DNA of 64,000 bases from JABDIP01 sp965227455 (GCA_965227455.1 OZ245752.1:248001-312000), one strand, 5' to 3'; shown: positions 10,334 through 18,293, counted from the stretch's first letter. The notes: generated by a model not told the origin, from the letters alone. A program made the numbers and translations.

Positions 10334-11592
10334 CCGCGATCGAGAGGGTTCTGGGCCGACGGGTCTGGGATTCCCGGGGGCGCCCCACCGTCGAAGCCGA
10401 GATCAGGCTGCAAGGCGGGGCGTTCGGACGGGCCATCGCGCCGGCCGGCGCCTCCACCGGATCGGGCGAGGCCCTCGACTTGCGCGATGGCGGCTCGGAA
10501 CATGGCGGATACGACGTACGCCGGGCCGTCGGAAACGTCTCCGGCCCGCTGGCCGAAGCGATTTCCGGCTGCGATGCCAAGGACCAGGAGACCGTCGACC
10601 GCCGCATCTGTGAGGCCGACGGTACGGACGACAAGTCCGCGCTTGGCGCCAATGCCTGCATTGCCGTGTCGATGGCGGTGGCGCATGCGGCGGCGGCGGC
10701 AACGGGTGTGCCGCTCTACCGGCATCTGGCCGGAGCGCGCGCCGTGACCTTGCCCCTGCCGGAGATCCAGATCTTTGGTGGCGGCGCCCATGCCGGCCGT
10801 CGCATCGATATCCAGGATCTGATGGTGCTGTGCCCTGGTGCGGACACCCTGGCGCAGGCGCTGGACTGGACGGCGGATATCTACCGCGTGGCCGGAGATC
10901 TGATGGATCAGTCGCATCGGCGGCTCGGGGTGGCCGATGAGGGCGGTCACTGGCCGGATTTCACCAGCAACGAGGAGGCGCTGGAAATGCTGGTCCGCGC
11001 CATCGAGCAGGCCGGGAGGTCGCCCGGCGACGAGGTGATCATCGCCTTGGACATCGCGGCCTCGGAGTTCGGACGGGAGGGGCGCTACCGGCTCGCCCTG
11101 GAGGACCGGGACCTCGACAGCGAGGGCATGATCGAGATGCTGTTGCAGTGGGCTGAGCGATTTCCGATCCGCTCCCTGGAGGACCCGCTTGCGGAGGATG
11201 ATCCGCAGGGGTTTGCCCGTCTGATGGCGGAGGCCGGCGACCGGCTGCAGATCGTCGGTGACGACTTGCTGGTCACCGATGCCAATCGGGTACTCCAAGC
11301 TGCCGAAGACCGCACCGCAAACGCCGTCCTGCTGAAGCCGAACCAGCGTGGCACGCTGACCGAGACACTTGCGGCCTGGCAGGCCGCCAAGGAAGGCGGA
11401 ATGGGCGGCATCGTCTCCGCCCGGTCCGGCGAGACCGAGGACACCACCATCGTCGATCTGGCGATCGGCTGGGGCGTGCCCCAGCTCAAGGTCGGTTCCA
11501 TGGCCCGCAGCGAGCGCACGGCGAAGTGGAACGCCCTGTTGCGGATCGAGGACGGCGAGCAGTCGCCATTGGCAAAACCCACATTGATATAG
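10330..11592 (+). CDS. enolase paralog with altered active site
   Basis: A full-length 420-aa enolase-superfamily protein, clearly homologous to phosphopyruvate hydratase (WDSRGRPTVEAE, GASTGS, SGETEDTTI, GSMARSER). By eye against yeast/E. coli enolase, the metal ligands D241, E284 and D311, the general base K336, K387, H154, E204, R365 and S366 are kept. Two active-site positions differ: the glutamate equal to yeast E168 is aspartate (D163, IQDLM) and the phosphate-side histidine equal to yeast H373 is alanine (A364, VSARSGE). NGGEHA is replaced by GGAHA. The usual SREALELRDG is SGEALDLRDG. It overlaps the kinase gene by 4 bases. It is probably not the glycolytic enolase; likely dehydration or enolisation of another phosphorylated acid is inferred. 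Confidence 0.85.
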   Translation: MTAIERVLGRRVWDSRGRPTVEAEIRLQGGAFGRAIAPAGASTGSGEALDLRDGGSEHGGYDVRRAVGNVSGPLAEAISGCDAKDQETVDRRICEADGTDDKSALGANACIAVSMAVAHAAAAATGVPLYRHLAGARAVTLPLPEIQIFGGGAHAGRRIDIQDLMVLCPGADTLAQALDWTADIYRVAGDLMDQSHRRLGVADEGGHWPDFTSNEEALEMLVRAIEQAGRSPGDEVIIALDIAASEFGREGRYRLALEDRDLDSEGMIEMLLQWAERFPIRSLEDPLAEDDPQGFARLMAEAGDRLQIVGDDLLVTDANRVLQAAEDRTANAVLLKPNQRGTLTETLAAWQAAKEGGMGGIVSARSGETEDTTIVDLAIGWGVPQLKVGSMARSERTAKWNALLRIEDGEQSPLAKPTLI

Positions 11593-11625
11593 CCGCACAG
11601 CGCCTTGGCGACTGCATATCCCGGT

Positions 11626-11653
11626 TTGACTTTGCCGCCGCGATCCGTATAGT
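11626..11653 (+). promoter_or_regulatory. sigma-70-type promoter upstream of rpsD
   Basis: TTGACT at 11626-11631 and TATAGT at 11648-11653 are separated by 16 bases, a close match to the housekeeping consensus. It lies in the 203-base gap between the enolase paralog and rpsD and would give an untranslated leader of roughly 135 bases. Confidence 0.6.
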
Positions 11654-11795
11654 CCCGCGGCTTATTCCCGAGAACGTGGAGGCGGTCCGGCCCGGCAAGA
11701 GGCCGCGTCATCGCCATCCCGTCCGTTTCGCCGACCATGCAGTCCATGGACGCGGTCCGGGCCTATCGGGACAAACACAGCGAAAGGACCCCTCG

Positions 11796-12410
11796 ATGGG
11801 CAAGCGTGCGAGTTCGAAGTACAAGATCAATCGACGCCTCGGCGTCAATCTCTGGGGCCGGCCTAAGAGCCCGGTCAACCGGCGCGAATACGGCCCCGGC
11901 CAGCATGGCCAGCGCCGCCGCAAGCCGACCGATTTCGGCACCCAGCTGATGGCCAAGCAGAAGCTGAAGGGCTATTACGGCAATATCGGCGAGAAGCAGT
12001 TCCACCGCTATTACGTCGAAGCGGTGCGCCGGCGCGGCGATACCGGCGAGAACCTGATCGGCCTGCTGGAGCGCCGGCTGGACGCGGTCATCTACCGCAT
12101 GAAATTCGTGCCGACGGTGTTCGCGGCGCGGCAATTCGTCAGCCACGGCCACATCTTCGTCAACGGCAAGCGGGTGACCATCCCGTCCTACCAGGTCAGC
12201 GACGGCGACGAGATCACCGTCAAGGAGAAGTCGCGCGAGCTGCCGATGGTGCTCGAGGCGATCCATTCTGCCGAGCGCGAGATCCCGGAATATGTCGAGG
12301 CCGACCACAACAAGATGACCGGCCGCTACATCCGTTCGCCCGGACTGGCCGACGTGCCCTATCCGGTCCAGATGGAACCGAACCTGGTGATCGAGTTCTA
12401 CTCGCGATAG
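11796..12410 (+). CDS. rpsD: 30S ribosomal protein S4
   Basis: Primary assembly protein of the small ribosomal subunit, binding the 5' domain of 16S rRNA. The 204-aa product begins MGKRASSKYKINRRLGVNLWG; the longer open frame upstream of 11796 is leader, not protein. GAAAGGA precedes the ATG. The S4 RNA-binding domain (about 95-155) contains RLDAVIYRMKFVPT and FVSHGHIFVNGKRVTIPSYQV. It is monocistronic, with its own promoter and a strong rho-independent terminator. Confidence 0.98.
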   Translation: MGKRASSKYKINRRLGVNLWGRPKSPVNRREYGPGQHGQRRRKPTDFGTQLMAKQKLKGYYGNIGEKQFHRYYVEAVRRRGDTGENLIGLLERRLDAVIYRMKFVPTVFAARQFVSHGHIFVNGKRVTIPSYQVSDGDEITVKEKSRELPMVLEAIHSAEREIPEYVEADHNKMTGRYIRSPGLADVPYPVQMEPNLVIEFYSR

Positions 12411-12428
12411 CGCCAGCCGGATCGAGAG

Positions 12429-12458
12429 AAAAGGCCGCCCATCGGGGCGGCCTTTTTC
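12429..12458 (+). terminator. rho-independent terminator of rpsD
   Basis: A GC-rich stem (AAGGCCGCCC pairing with GGGCGGCCTT around a 4-base ATCG loop) followed by a T-run, 19 bases past the rpsD stop. A-residues on the left side mean it could also work for the converging Slam gene at 12475. Confidence 0.9.
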
Positions 12459-12474
12459 GTTCGGCCGACCCGCA

Positions 12475-13749
12475 CTAGAAGACGATGGCGCGGATGCCGA
12501 TCGAGACCTGGTGCTCGTCGAAGTCGAACAGCGCGATGTTCGAGCTCTGGTCGGTGTACTGGTAGCGGATGAAGGGGTTGGAGCCGAACACGTCGATGTC
12601 CCGCAGCAAAAGCTCGATATGTCCCTCGACCTCCCGGTCCAGGCGTTCGATGTTGAACGGCGGCATCGGGCTCCGGAAGTCGCGGAATGTGTAGGACGCG
12701 CCGATGGTGGGAATGGCCCATGGCACGTTGGCAAAGGTGATGTCGAGGCCGCTGTCGATCTCAATATTGGTCTGGTCCGGCAGGGTCTCCCAGTCCTCGT
12801 AGGTGAAGCGCTCCTCGATCCGAAAGGCGAGGCCGTTGAAGCCGAAGGAAACGGTGTCGAACACCTCGTATTCGTCGCGATCGAACCGACTGCCGGCGTC
12901 ATCACTCTGGCCGTTGATCAGGCGGTAACGGCCGCCAAGCGTGTTGCGCACCGGGCCGATTGCCGCCGTGGCCGCCAGTCCGACGCCGAACTCCACCTCC
13001 CGCGGCCGCCAATTGTCGTAGCGATAGACGGCGCTCAGGGATGGGGTGAGAGCAAAACGGTCGCCGAGCGGCAACTGCGTCGAGAGCGAGCTGAACAGGA
13101 TCTGCTCATCGTCGGGCGCGCCCTCGAAGTCGCGCAACGTGATGCCGCCGGTCACCGTGGTGCGCGGCGACTCGTCCAGGATCCGGTAGCTGGCGCCGAA
13201 TGTCAGCCCATAGCCATAGCCGTGGTTGCCCCGCGCCTCTTCCGACAGGCGGAACGGCAGACCGCCGATGAAGACGATCTCGTCCTTCGTCTGGCCGGTG
13301 ACGTTGCTGTCCAGAAATGCCTCGGGAACGAAGAAGAAATTCAGCCGGTCGGGGCCGACGAGGCGATTGACAATATCGATGATCTCGGGATTGAGCCCTT
13401 CGGTGTCCAGATCGCGCAGCAGCCGCGCCGCCTGCTCGCGTTCGCCCAGCGCCGCCAGGGCCAGCGACATCTCGACTCGCGCCACGGGGCTATCGGGCGC
13501 GAAGCGCAGGATCACCTGATAGAGCTCGATGGCGCGCGTCAGGTCGCCGGCGCGAAAGGCCTCCCGGGCCTCGCCGAGGATGAGGCTGAGATCGATCTGG
13601 ATCCGGTCCGTCGGCGGCGCGCCCGGCTCTGCCTGCTGGGCGAGGGCACCACCGGCAAGCATCGTGGCTGCAAGTGCAACCATGGCAAGGCCCGGGGCCC
13701 GGCCGGACCGGAGGATGATGTGTTGCGGGCGCTTGAAGGCAGGCGGCAT
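12475..13749 (-). CDS. Slam-type surface lipoprotein assembly modifier (DUF560)
   Basis: An outer-membrane protein of 424 aa that should move a partner lipoprotein to the cell surface. The signal peptide ends near residue 37 (GGALA-QQ). Residues about 55-130 form a tetratricopeptide region (AREAFRAGDLTRAIELYQVIL, SLALAALGEREQAARLL). The rest is a predicted beta-barrel with the Slam/DUF560 look (FLDSNVTGQ, GGLPFRLSEEARG, GYGLTFGASY) and a C-terminal aromatic outer-membrane signal (AIVF). It lies directly downstream of a TbpB-like lipoprotein gene, the standard translocon-client arrangement. Family membership is by motif and architecture, not by search. Confidence 0.8.
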   Translation of the reverse strand: MPPAFKRPQHIILRSGRAPGLAMVALAATMLAGGALAQQAEPGAPPTDRIQIDLSLILGEAREAFRAGDLTRAIELYQVILRFAPDSPVARVEMSLALAALGEREQAARLLRDLDTEGLNPEIIDIVNRLVGPDRLNFFFVPEAFLDSNVTGQTKDEIVFIGGLPFRLSEEARGNHGYGYGLTFGASYRILDESPRTTVTGGITLRDFEGAPDDEQILFSSLSTQLPLGDRFALTPSLSAVYRYDNWRPREVEFGVGLAATAAIGPVRNTLGGRYRLINGQSDDAGSRFDRDEYEVFDTVSFGFNGLAFRIEERFTYEDWETLPDQTNIEIDSGLDITFANVPWAIPTIGASYTFRDFRSPMPPFNIERLDREVEGHIELLLRDIDVFGSNPFIRYQYTDQSSNIALFDFDEHQVSIGIRAIVF

Positions 13750-13813
13750 CTTTGCGGCTGTCGAAGTGGCTGGGTGCCGGCGGCTCCCCCCGGCCAGCCA
13801 GCGTATGAAAGAG

Positions 13814-13844
13814 GGGCGGGGCCGCCGCGTCGGCGACCCCGCCC
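13814..13844 (-). terminator. intra-operon hairpin between lipoprotein and Slam genes
   Basis: A 14-bp stem (13814-13827 pairing with 13831-13844, one G:T pair) around a 3-base loop lies in the 133-base gap between the two genes. On the minus strand it is followed by a weak CCTCTTTC tract. It could attenuate transcription so that more lipoprotein than translocon is made, or protect the lipoprotein mRNA end. Confidence 0.55.
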
Positions 13845-13882
13845 TCGAATTTCCGGTCGATCAGCGCGGCATGGGACAGCCC

Positions 13883-14734
13883 TTACTGGAAGCCGGTGAA
13901 GGCGCCGATCATCTGTTCCGTGGCGCCGGCATTGGTGGCGTTGAAGGTGCCGGCGGTGGCTTCCGCACCGGATCCGTAAAAGCCGCCGTTCATGAGGCCG
14001 GAAAAGGACGTGGCGCCGCCGCTGCTGGCGATCGTGCCGGTATACTGCGACGTTCCGGCCGCAATCGTCCCGGTCCCGGTGTATTGCTCGCCGGCGCCCT
14101 CGCCGACCACATCGAGCACGACCGTGACGCCGCCTGTTCCGAAGTCGGCGTCGATGGTGGACCCGCCGGATCGGTCGCGAAGATAGTCACCCGCCGCGTC
14201 GAACACGGTCGCCTGGAAGCCGCCGGCGAAGGTTGCCGTGCCGCCGGGCAGCGTTTCCGTGTCGTCGCCGAAAACCAGATAGGTCATCGGGCTCGGCGAT
14301 ACCGCTCCCGTGCGGTCGTCGGTCCGTGCCAACAGAAACAGATCCCTTCCGACGGTATCCTCGCCAATGTGGACGTCCACGATGGTCGTGCCGACCACAT
14401 AGCTTGTGAGGGTGGTTCCCAGGATCGCATCGGCCTCGGCCGGAGCATCCAGATCGGCATCGGTGACCGTCACCGCCGTGGAATCCGGCAGAGTCACGGT
14501 AAAGCTGCCGTCCGCGTTGAAACGAATGTTGGCGTCGACCGTAGAAATGCCACCCAGATACGTCGAAAGCATCGGTACCGTGACGCCGGTCGATGCACCG
14601 AATGGAGGCGTGCCGTCCAGCACACCTGCGACCGGGTCGAAGATGATCGGTCCGGTGGTCCCGTTCGAATTGTTAAGGCAGGCTGCAAGTGCGGTGCAGG
14701 CGCCGAGAACGCACCATTTCGCTATCCTAGCCAT
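13883..14734 (-). CDS. TbpB-like surface lipoprotein, probable Slam client
   Basis: A 283-aa lipoprotein. The ATG complementary to 14732-14734 has GAGGGG upstream; the open frame to 14827 is not needed. The lipobox is LAAC with the lipidated cysteine at about residue 19, followed by a flexible LNNSNGTTG tail. The body is rich in Gly/Thr/Asp beta-strands. The C-terminal 80 residues show the TbpB barrel pattern (ASSGGATSFSGLMNGGFYGSGAEATAGTFNATNAG), where the NGGFYG...AEATAGTF block resembles transferrin-binding protein B and hemophilin-type proteins. Ligand (heme, iron carrier, other) cannot be read from sequence. It is first in an operon with a Slam-type gene. Confidence 0.8.
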   Translation of the reverse strand: MARIAKWCVLGACTALAACLNNSNGTTGPIIFDPVAGVLDGTPPFGASTGVTVPMLSTYLGGISTVDANIRFNADGSFTVTLPDSTAVTVTDADLDAPAEADAILGTTLTSYVVGTTIVDVHIGEDTVGRDLFLLARTDDRTGAVSPSPMTYLVFGDDTETLPGGTATFAGGFQATVFDAAGDYLRDRSGGSTIDADFGTGGVTVVLDVVGEGAGEQYTGTGTIAAGTSQYTGTIASSGGATSFSGLMNGGFYGSGAEATAGTFNATNAGATEQMIGAFTGFQ

Positions 14735-14821
14735 GACGTGATCCCCTCTATTCTTGCCGGTTGGCGCCGATTGCGGCATTCCGGCAATCCCCAGTAACTC
14801 TTGTCCCACTCTCGATAGAAA

Positions 14822-14865
14822 GTTCACGAATCTTGTTCGCGAAAAACAAAGATTTTCTTAAGAAA
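14822..14865. promoter_or_regulatory. possible operator upstream of the TbpB-like lipoprotein gene
   Basis: Two direct copies of GTTCrCGAA lie at 14822-14830 and 14835-14843, followed by the perfect 12-base palindrome TTTCTTAAGAAA at 14854-14865. The cluster is 88-131 bases upstream of the lipoprotein start in an AT-richer gap. This is a plausible binding region for the regulator of the pair. It does not look like a classical Fur box. Confidence 0.35.
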
Positions 14866-15017
14866 TGGGGTGGGCATTTCTGTCAAATGCCGGGATTTTC
14901 TTGGTTATTTCATCGGATTATTGCTGGATTGCCCGGCTTCGAGGCGGCCAGAAGCAAGTTGTATTCCTTAACGGGGACGCGCGGGGAAGTGTTAAGGGTT
15001 TGCCGTCGCCGGTCAGG

Positions 15018-15941
15018 TCAGCGCTTGCCCATCGCCACCAGGAGGCCGGCGGCGATGAAGGCGGCGCCGATCAGATGGAAGGTCAGCAACGGCTCGCCCA
15101 GAACCAGCATGCTGAGCGCGCCTACGATCACCGGGATCAGGTGGATCGACAAGCCGGTCGCCGTCGAGCCGATCAGGACGACGCTGCGGCTCCAGCACAG
15201 GAAGGCCGCCACGCTGGCGAACACCGCCACATAGGCCACCGCCGCCACGGTCTGCGGCGTCAGCGGCATGACCGCGCCGCGGGCGATCTCCAAGGCCAGG
15301 AACGGGAACAGCACCAACAGGCCCGCGATGATCGATCCGACCAGGAAGACCAGCATGTCGATCTCAGGTGGCCGGTATCGCAGGATGACCGTGTAGATCG
15401 CCCAGTTGACGATGGAGGCCAGGACCCACAGCTCGCCGCTGCCGATGGACAGCGACAGCAGGGCCGACGGATCGCCGCGCGCGATGATCCAGATGACCCC
15501 GGCCATGGACAGCAGAATCCCGATGATCTGCCCGATCCGCGGCCGTTCCGCGGCGATGATGAAGGCGAAGACCGGGATCAGCACCGGGATGGCGGAATTG
15601 ACCACCGTCATGTTGATGGCCGGCACGGTCTGCAGCGCCACATAGGCCAGCGCGTTGTAGCCGGCGATGCCGAATCCGCCGCAGGCCAGGACCAGCCGCC
15701 AATGCCGCAGCAGAAGGCGGAACTGGCCGCGCCCGGCCCGGGCCGCGATCGGCAACAGGATCAGCAGCGCCAGAACCCAGCGCCAGAACGCCAGGTTGAA
15801 AGGCGGCAGGACGTCGTTCAGGCCGCGCGCCAGAAGGATATTCCCCGACCACATGAGCGGCGGCACCAGGAACACCAGGGCCGGCGTCGACCACAGCCGG
15901 CCGGCAAGGGAAACAGGCCGAGCCGGATCGTCGGCGCTCAC
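15018..15941 (-). CDS. EamA/DMT-family transporter
   Basis: A 307-aa inner-membrane permease with ten predicted hydrophobic segments arranged as two EamA repeats. The first starts LWSTPALVFLVPPLMWSGNILLARGL, and the second follows about residue 160 (GELWVLASIVNWAIYTVIL). The start is GTG complementary to 15939-15941, overlapping the rarD stop by 4 bases (GTGA). The very long open frame read to 16787 is this gene fused in frame to antisense-phase sequence and is not real. The family exports amino acids or metabolites; the substrate is unknown. Confidence 0.85.
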   Translation of the reverse strand: MSADDPARPVSLAGRLWSTPALVFLVPPLMWSGNILLARGLNDVLPPFNLAFWRWVLALLILLPIAARAGRGQFRLLLRHWRLVLACGGFGIAGYNALAYVALQTVPAINMTVVNSAIPVLIPVFAFIIAAERPRIGQIIGILLSMAGVIWIIARGDPSALLSLSIGSGELWVLASIVNWAIYTVILRYRPPEIDMLVFLVGSIIAGLLVLFPFLALEIARGAVMPLTPQTVAAVAYVAVFASVAAFLCWSRSVVLIGSTATGLSIHLIPVIVGALSMLVLGEPLLTFHLIGAAFIAAGLLVAMGKR

Positions 15942-16882
15942 GGTGCGGCCGTCTGGCCGATCTCTCGGCGGTATCGGGCCACGGCATCCCAGCTGTAGAG
16001 CGCCAGGCCCGCCCAGATGAACAGGAAGGTGATCAGGTGGATCACCGTAAAGGCTTCGCCGAACACCAGCAGGGCCAGCAGGAAATGAATGCTGGGCGCC
16101 AGATACTGCATCAGCCCGATGGTAGACAGGTTGAGCCGCTGGGCGCCGTACATGAACAGGACCAGCGGCGTGCCGGTGACCAGCCCGGAGGCGATCAGCA
16201 TGGCGCTCATGGTCCAGTCCTGCGGACCGAACACGCCGATGCCGGCGCTGGACAGCCAGATCAGATAGCCGGCGGCGGCCGGCAGCAGCAGCAGGGTCTC
16301 GATCAGCAGGCCGATCAGCGGGTCGACCTTGGCCTTCTTGCGGACCAGGGCGTAGAAGCCGAAGGTCAATGCCAGGCTCAGCGCGACCCAGGGCAGCGTG
16401 CCGATGCCGACAATCAGCACAGCGACGCCGATCGCCGCCAGCAGCACCGCCAGCCCCTGCCAACGGCTCAGCCGCTCGGACAGGAACAGCATCCCCAGCA
16501 CCACATTGACCAGCGGATTGATGTAGTAGCCCAGGCTGGCCTCCAGGATCCGGTCCTGCTGGATCGCCCAGATGAAGACCAGCCAATTGCTCGATACCAG
16601 CACGGTGGTGATCAACAGGATCCCCAGCCGGGCCCGGCTGGTCAGCGACACCACCACCTCGCGCAGCCGGCCCAATCCCGCCACCAGGATGATCAGGATG
16701 ACAAGCGTCCAGATCACCCGATGGGCCAGGATCTCCAGGGCCGGAATGTGATCGATCGCCTTGAAGTAGACCGGTGCGAAGCCCCACAGCAGGAACGCGC
16801 CCAGCCCCGCGGCGGCGCCGACAGCGGTCCGGCGTCTGGCAAGAAGGGTCTGGGCAGGCGCGCCCGGCGTGCTGGCGTCCAT
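15938..16882 (-). CDS. rarD: RarD-type EamA transporter
   Basis: A 314-aa, ten-helix drug/metabolite transporter. It shows the RarD hallmarks near the N-terminus: FLLWGFAPVYFKAIDHIPALEILAHRV, then WLVFIWAIQQDRILEASLGYYINPLVNV. RarD proteins were named from chloramphenicol-sensitivity work in E. coli-type bacteria, but their physiological substrate is unsettled. It is the first gene of a two-permease operon, overlapping the next by 4 bases. Confidence 0.88.
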   Translation of the reverse strand: MDASTPGAPAQTLLARRRTAVGAAAGLGAFLLWGFAPVYFKAIDHIPALEILAHRVIWTLVILIILVAGLGRLREVVVSLTSRARLGILLITTVLVSSNWLVFIWAIQQDRILEASLGYYINPLVNVVLGMLFLSERLSRWQGLAVLLAAIGVAVLIVGIGTLPWVALSLALTFGFYALVRKKAKVDPLIGLLIETLLLLPAAAGYLIWLSSAGIGVFGPQDWTMSAMLIASGLVTGTPLVLFMYGAQRLNLSTIGLMQYLAPSIHFLLALLVFGEAFTVIHLITFLFIWAGLALYSWDAVARYRREIGQTAAP

Positions 16883-17113
16883 CGATACGGCCGAATGTGG
16901 GAATGCGACGGAGCAGATTTAGACGTCGGGCCCTGCGATGACAAGCGCGCCGGCCTTGGCCGTCGTATGACAGCGATCACGGTCGGCCGTCGCGATACCT
17001 GGGTATTGTGGCCTGTGCTGTGACACTCCGGCGATCCCGGGGCATCATCCTAGTCGCCGACTGGTCCAAGTTGGCGGCTTGGGGCGGCAGGCCATCCATG
17101 GGAGGCAAGTTCC

Positions 17114-17881
17114 TTGTATCTGGAAGATGCGATTGCCGATCTGCTGCGTTCCGACCCGGTGGCCAGAATCGATTTCAATCTGAACGGGCTGCAAATCGAT
17201 GGTGCCGGCTTCGCGCGCGTGGCGTCGCTCATTGCAGAGGGGCACATCCGGGTGGTCATCCACGGCGATCTGTGCGCCGGCGCCCAATACGATCCGAGCT
17301 ATGACAGCCCAAACACGCTGACGCTGCGCAGTGCCCAGCTCAGCGACCGGTATGTGCAGGCCTATGCGGTGCATGAGGCGACCCATGCGCTGTGCGACCT
17401 GGTCCGCGCCCGCGGCTACGTCTATGTCGAAGAGTCGGCAGCCTTCCTGGCCGAGGTAATCTTCGCGCGGCGGCTCAGCCCGCCGCTCAATCTACGGCGC
17501 TGGCCCAGACGCCGCCGATTGCCGGCCGCCTGCCGTCGCCAGAGGGTGACGGTTCGTACCGAGGTCAACAGGAGGCGCCGGGAGTCCGGACGCCAACGGA
17601 TCCCGAGGGACCAGCCGTTCAACCATGGGGCTCAGAGGCGCATCCATGCGGCAGCGCTGGCCCTGGTGAACCGGTTCCACCTGGATCAGGAGTCCGAGGA
17701 GCGGCGGCCGCGGCTGTCATGGGACGCGTTTGCGGCCTTGCGCAATGCCGTCGCCAGTGCCGAGAGCTATGAATACCTCCATGGCCCGACGGCGCCGGTC
17801 GACCCGCCGCACCGGTACAACAATGACGGTGTTCGGCGAGACCCCGGCGTCAGGCCGGAACATCGGTACGAGGCGTTTTGA
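17114..17881 (+). CDS. unknown protein with HExxH-like motif
   Basis: A 255-aa protein I do not recognise. Translation probably starts at TTG 17114, since a perfect GGAGG lies 8 bases upstream (17101-17105) and the nearby ATG is in another frame. Residues about 85-92 read VHEATHALCDL, an HExxH zinc-protease-like motif, followed by EESAAFLAEVIF, where a third ligand of a gluzincin-like site could lie. Residues about 130-175 are strikingly arginine-rich and there is no signal peptide, so it is probably cytoplasmic. It could be a minimal metallopeptidase or a toxin-like domain; no antitoxin-like partner is adjacent. Confidence 0.65.
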   Translation: MYLEDAIADLLRSDPVARIDFNLNGLQIDGAGFARVASLIAEGHIRVVIHGDLCAGAQYDPSYDSPNTLTLRSAQLSDRYVQAYAVHEATHALCDLVRARGYVYVEESAAFLAEVIFARRLSPPLNLRRWPRRRRLPAACRRQRVTVRTEVNRRRRESGRQRIPRDQPFNHGAQRRIHAAALALVNRFHLDQESEERRPRLSWDAFAALRNAVASAESYEYLHGPTAPVDPPHRYNNDGVRRDPGVRPEHRYEAF

Positions 17882-17905
17882 ACCGGGGATCGCCCCGGCC
17901 GGCGG

Positions 17906-18253
17906 TCAGCCCTGTGGCGCCAGCTCGATGCCGCGGGTGTTCATCAACTCCAGCAGCTCGCCGGTCTGGTACATCTCGCGAACAATGTCGCAGCCGCCGA
18001 CGAACTCGCCCTTGACGTAGAGCTGCGGCACGGTCGGCCAGTTACTGTAATCCTTGATGCCCTGGCGCAGGCTGGGATCGGCCAGCACGTCGATGCCCTT
18101 GAACTTCACGCCGATATGGCTGAGCACCTGGACCACGGCGGCGGAGAACCCGCATTGCGGGAAGACCGGGCTGCCCTTCATGTAGAGCACCACATCGGTC
18201 GCCGCGACCTCCTTGCGGATCTGTTCGTGTACCGGGTTTTCCATCGTCGTCAT
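17906..18253 (-). CDS. grxD: monothiol glutaredoxin, Grx4/GrxD family
   Basis: A 115-aa CGFS-type glutaredoxin that carries and transfers [2Fe-2S] clusters. The active site is FPQCGFSAAVV. The glutathione-binding segments WPTVPQLYVKGEFVGGCDIV and the family C-terminus are intact. The ATG complementary to 18251-18253 is chosen; the open frame continues upstream without a coding look. bolA lies immediately upstream; Grx4 and BolA proteins form [2Fe-2S] heterodimers, so the pair is a functional unit. Confidence 0.95.
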   Translation of the reverse strand: MTTMENPVHEQIRKEVAATDVVLYMKGSPVFPQCGFSAAVVQVLSHIGVKFKGIDVLADPSLRQGIKDYSNWPTVPQLYVKGEFVGGCDIVREMYQTGELLELMNTRGIELAPQG

Positions 18254-18293
18254 CGTGACTGTCCTGAGTTCGGGTGGGGGAGCCGGCGACGGC

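Noticed and set aside
10330..11592. Annotating this gene as the glycolytic enolase eno
   Set aside because: Two conserved active-site positions are changed and it is coupled to a kinase gene, not placed near pdhA or pyrG as eno often is. Treated as a paralog.
15018..16787. Single 589-residue fusion open frame on the minus strand
   Set aside because: It merges the EamA gene in frame with the antisense phase of rarD. The GTG at 15941 with a 4-base overlap gives two normal permease genes.
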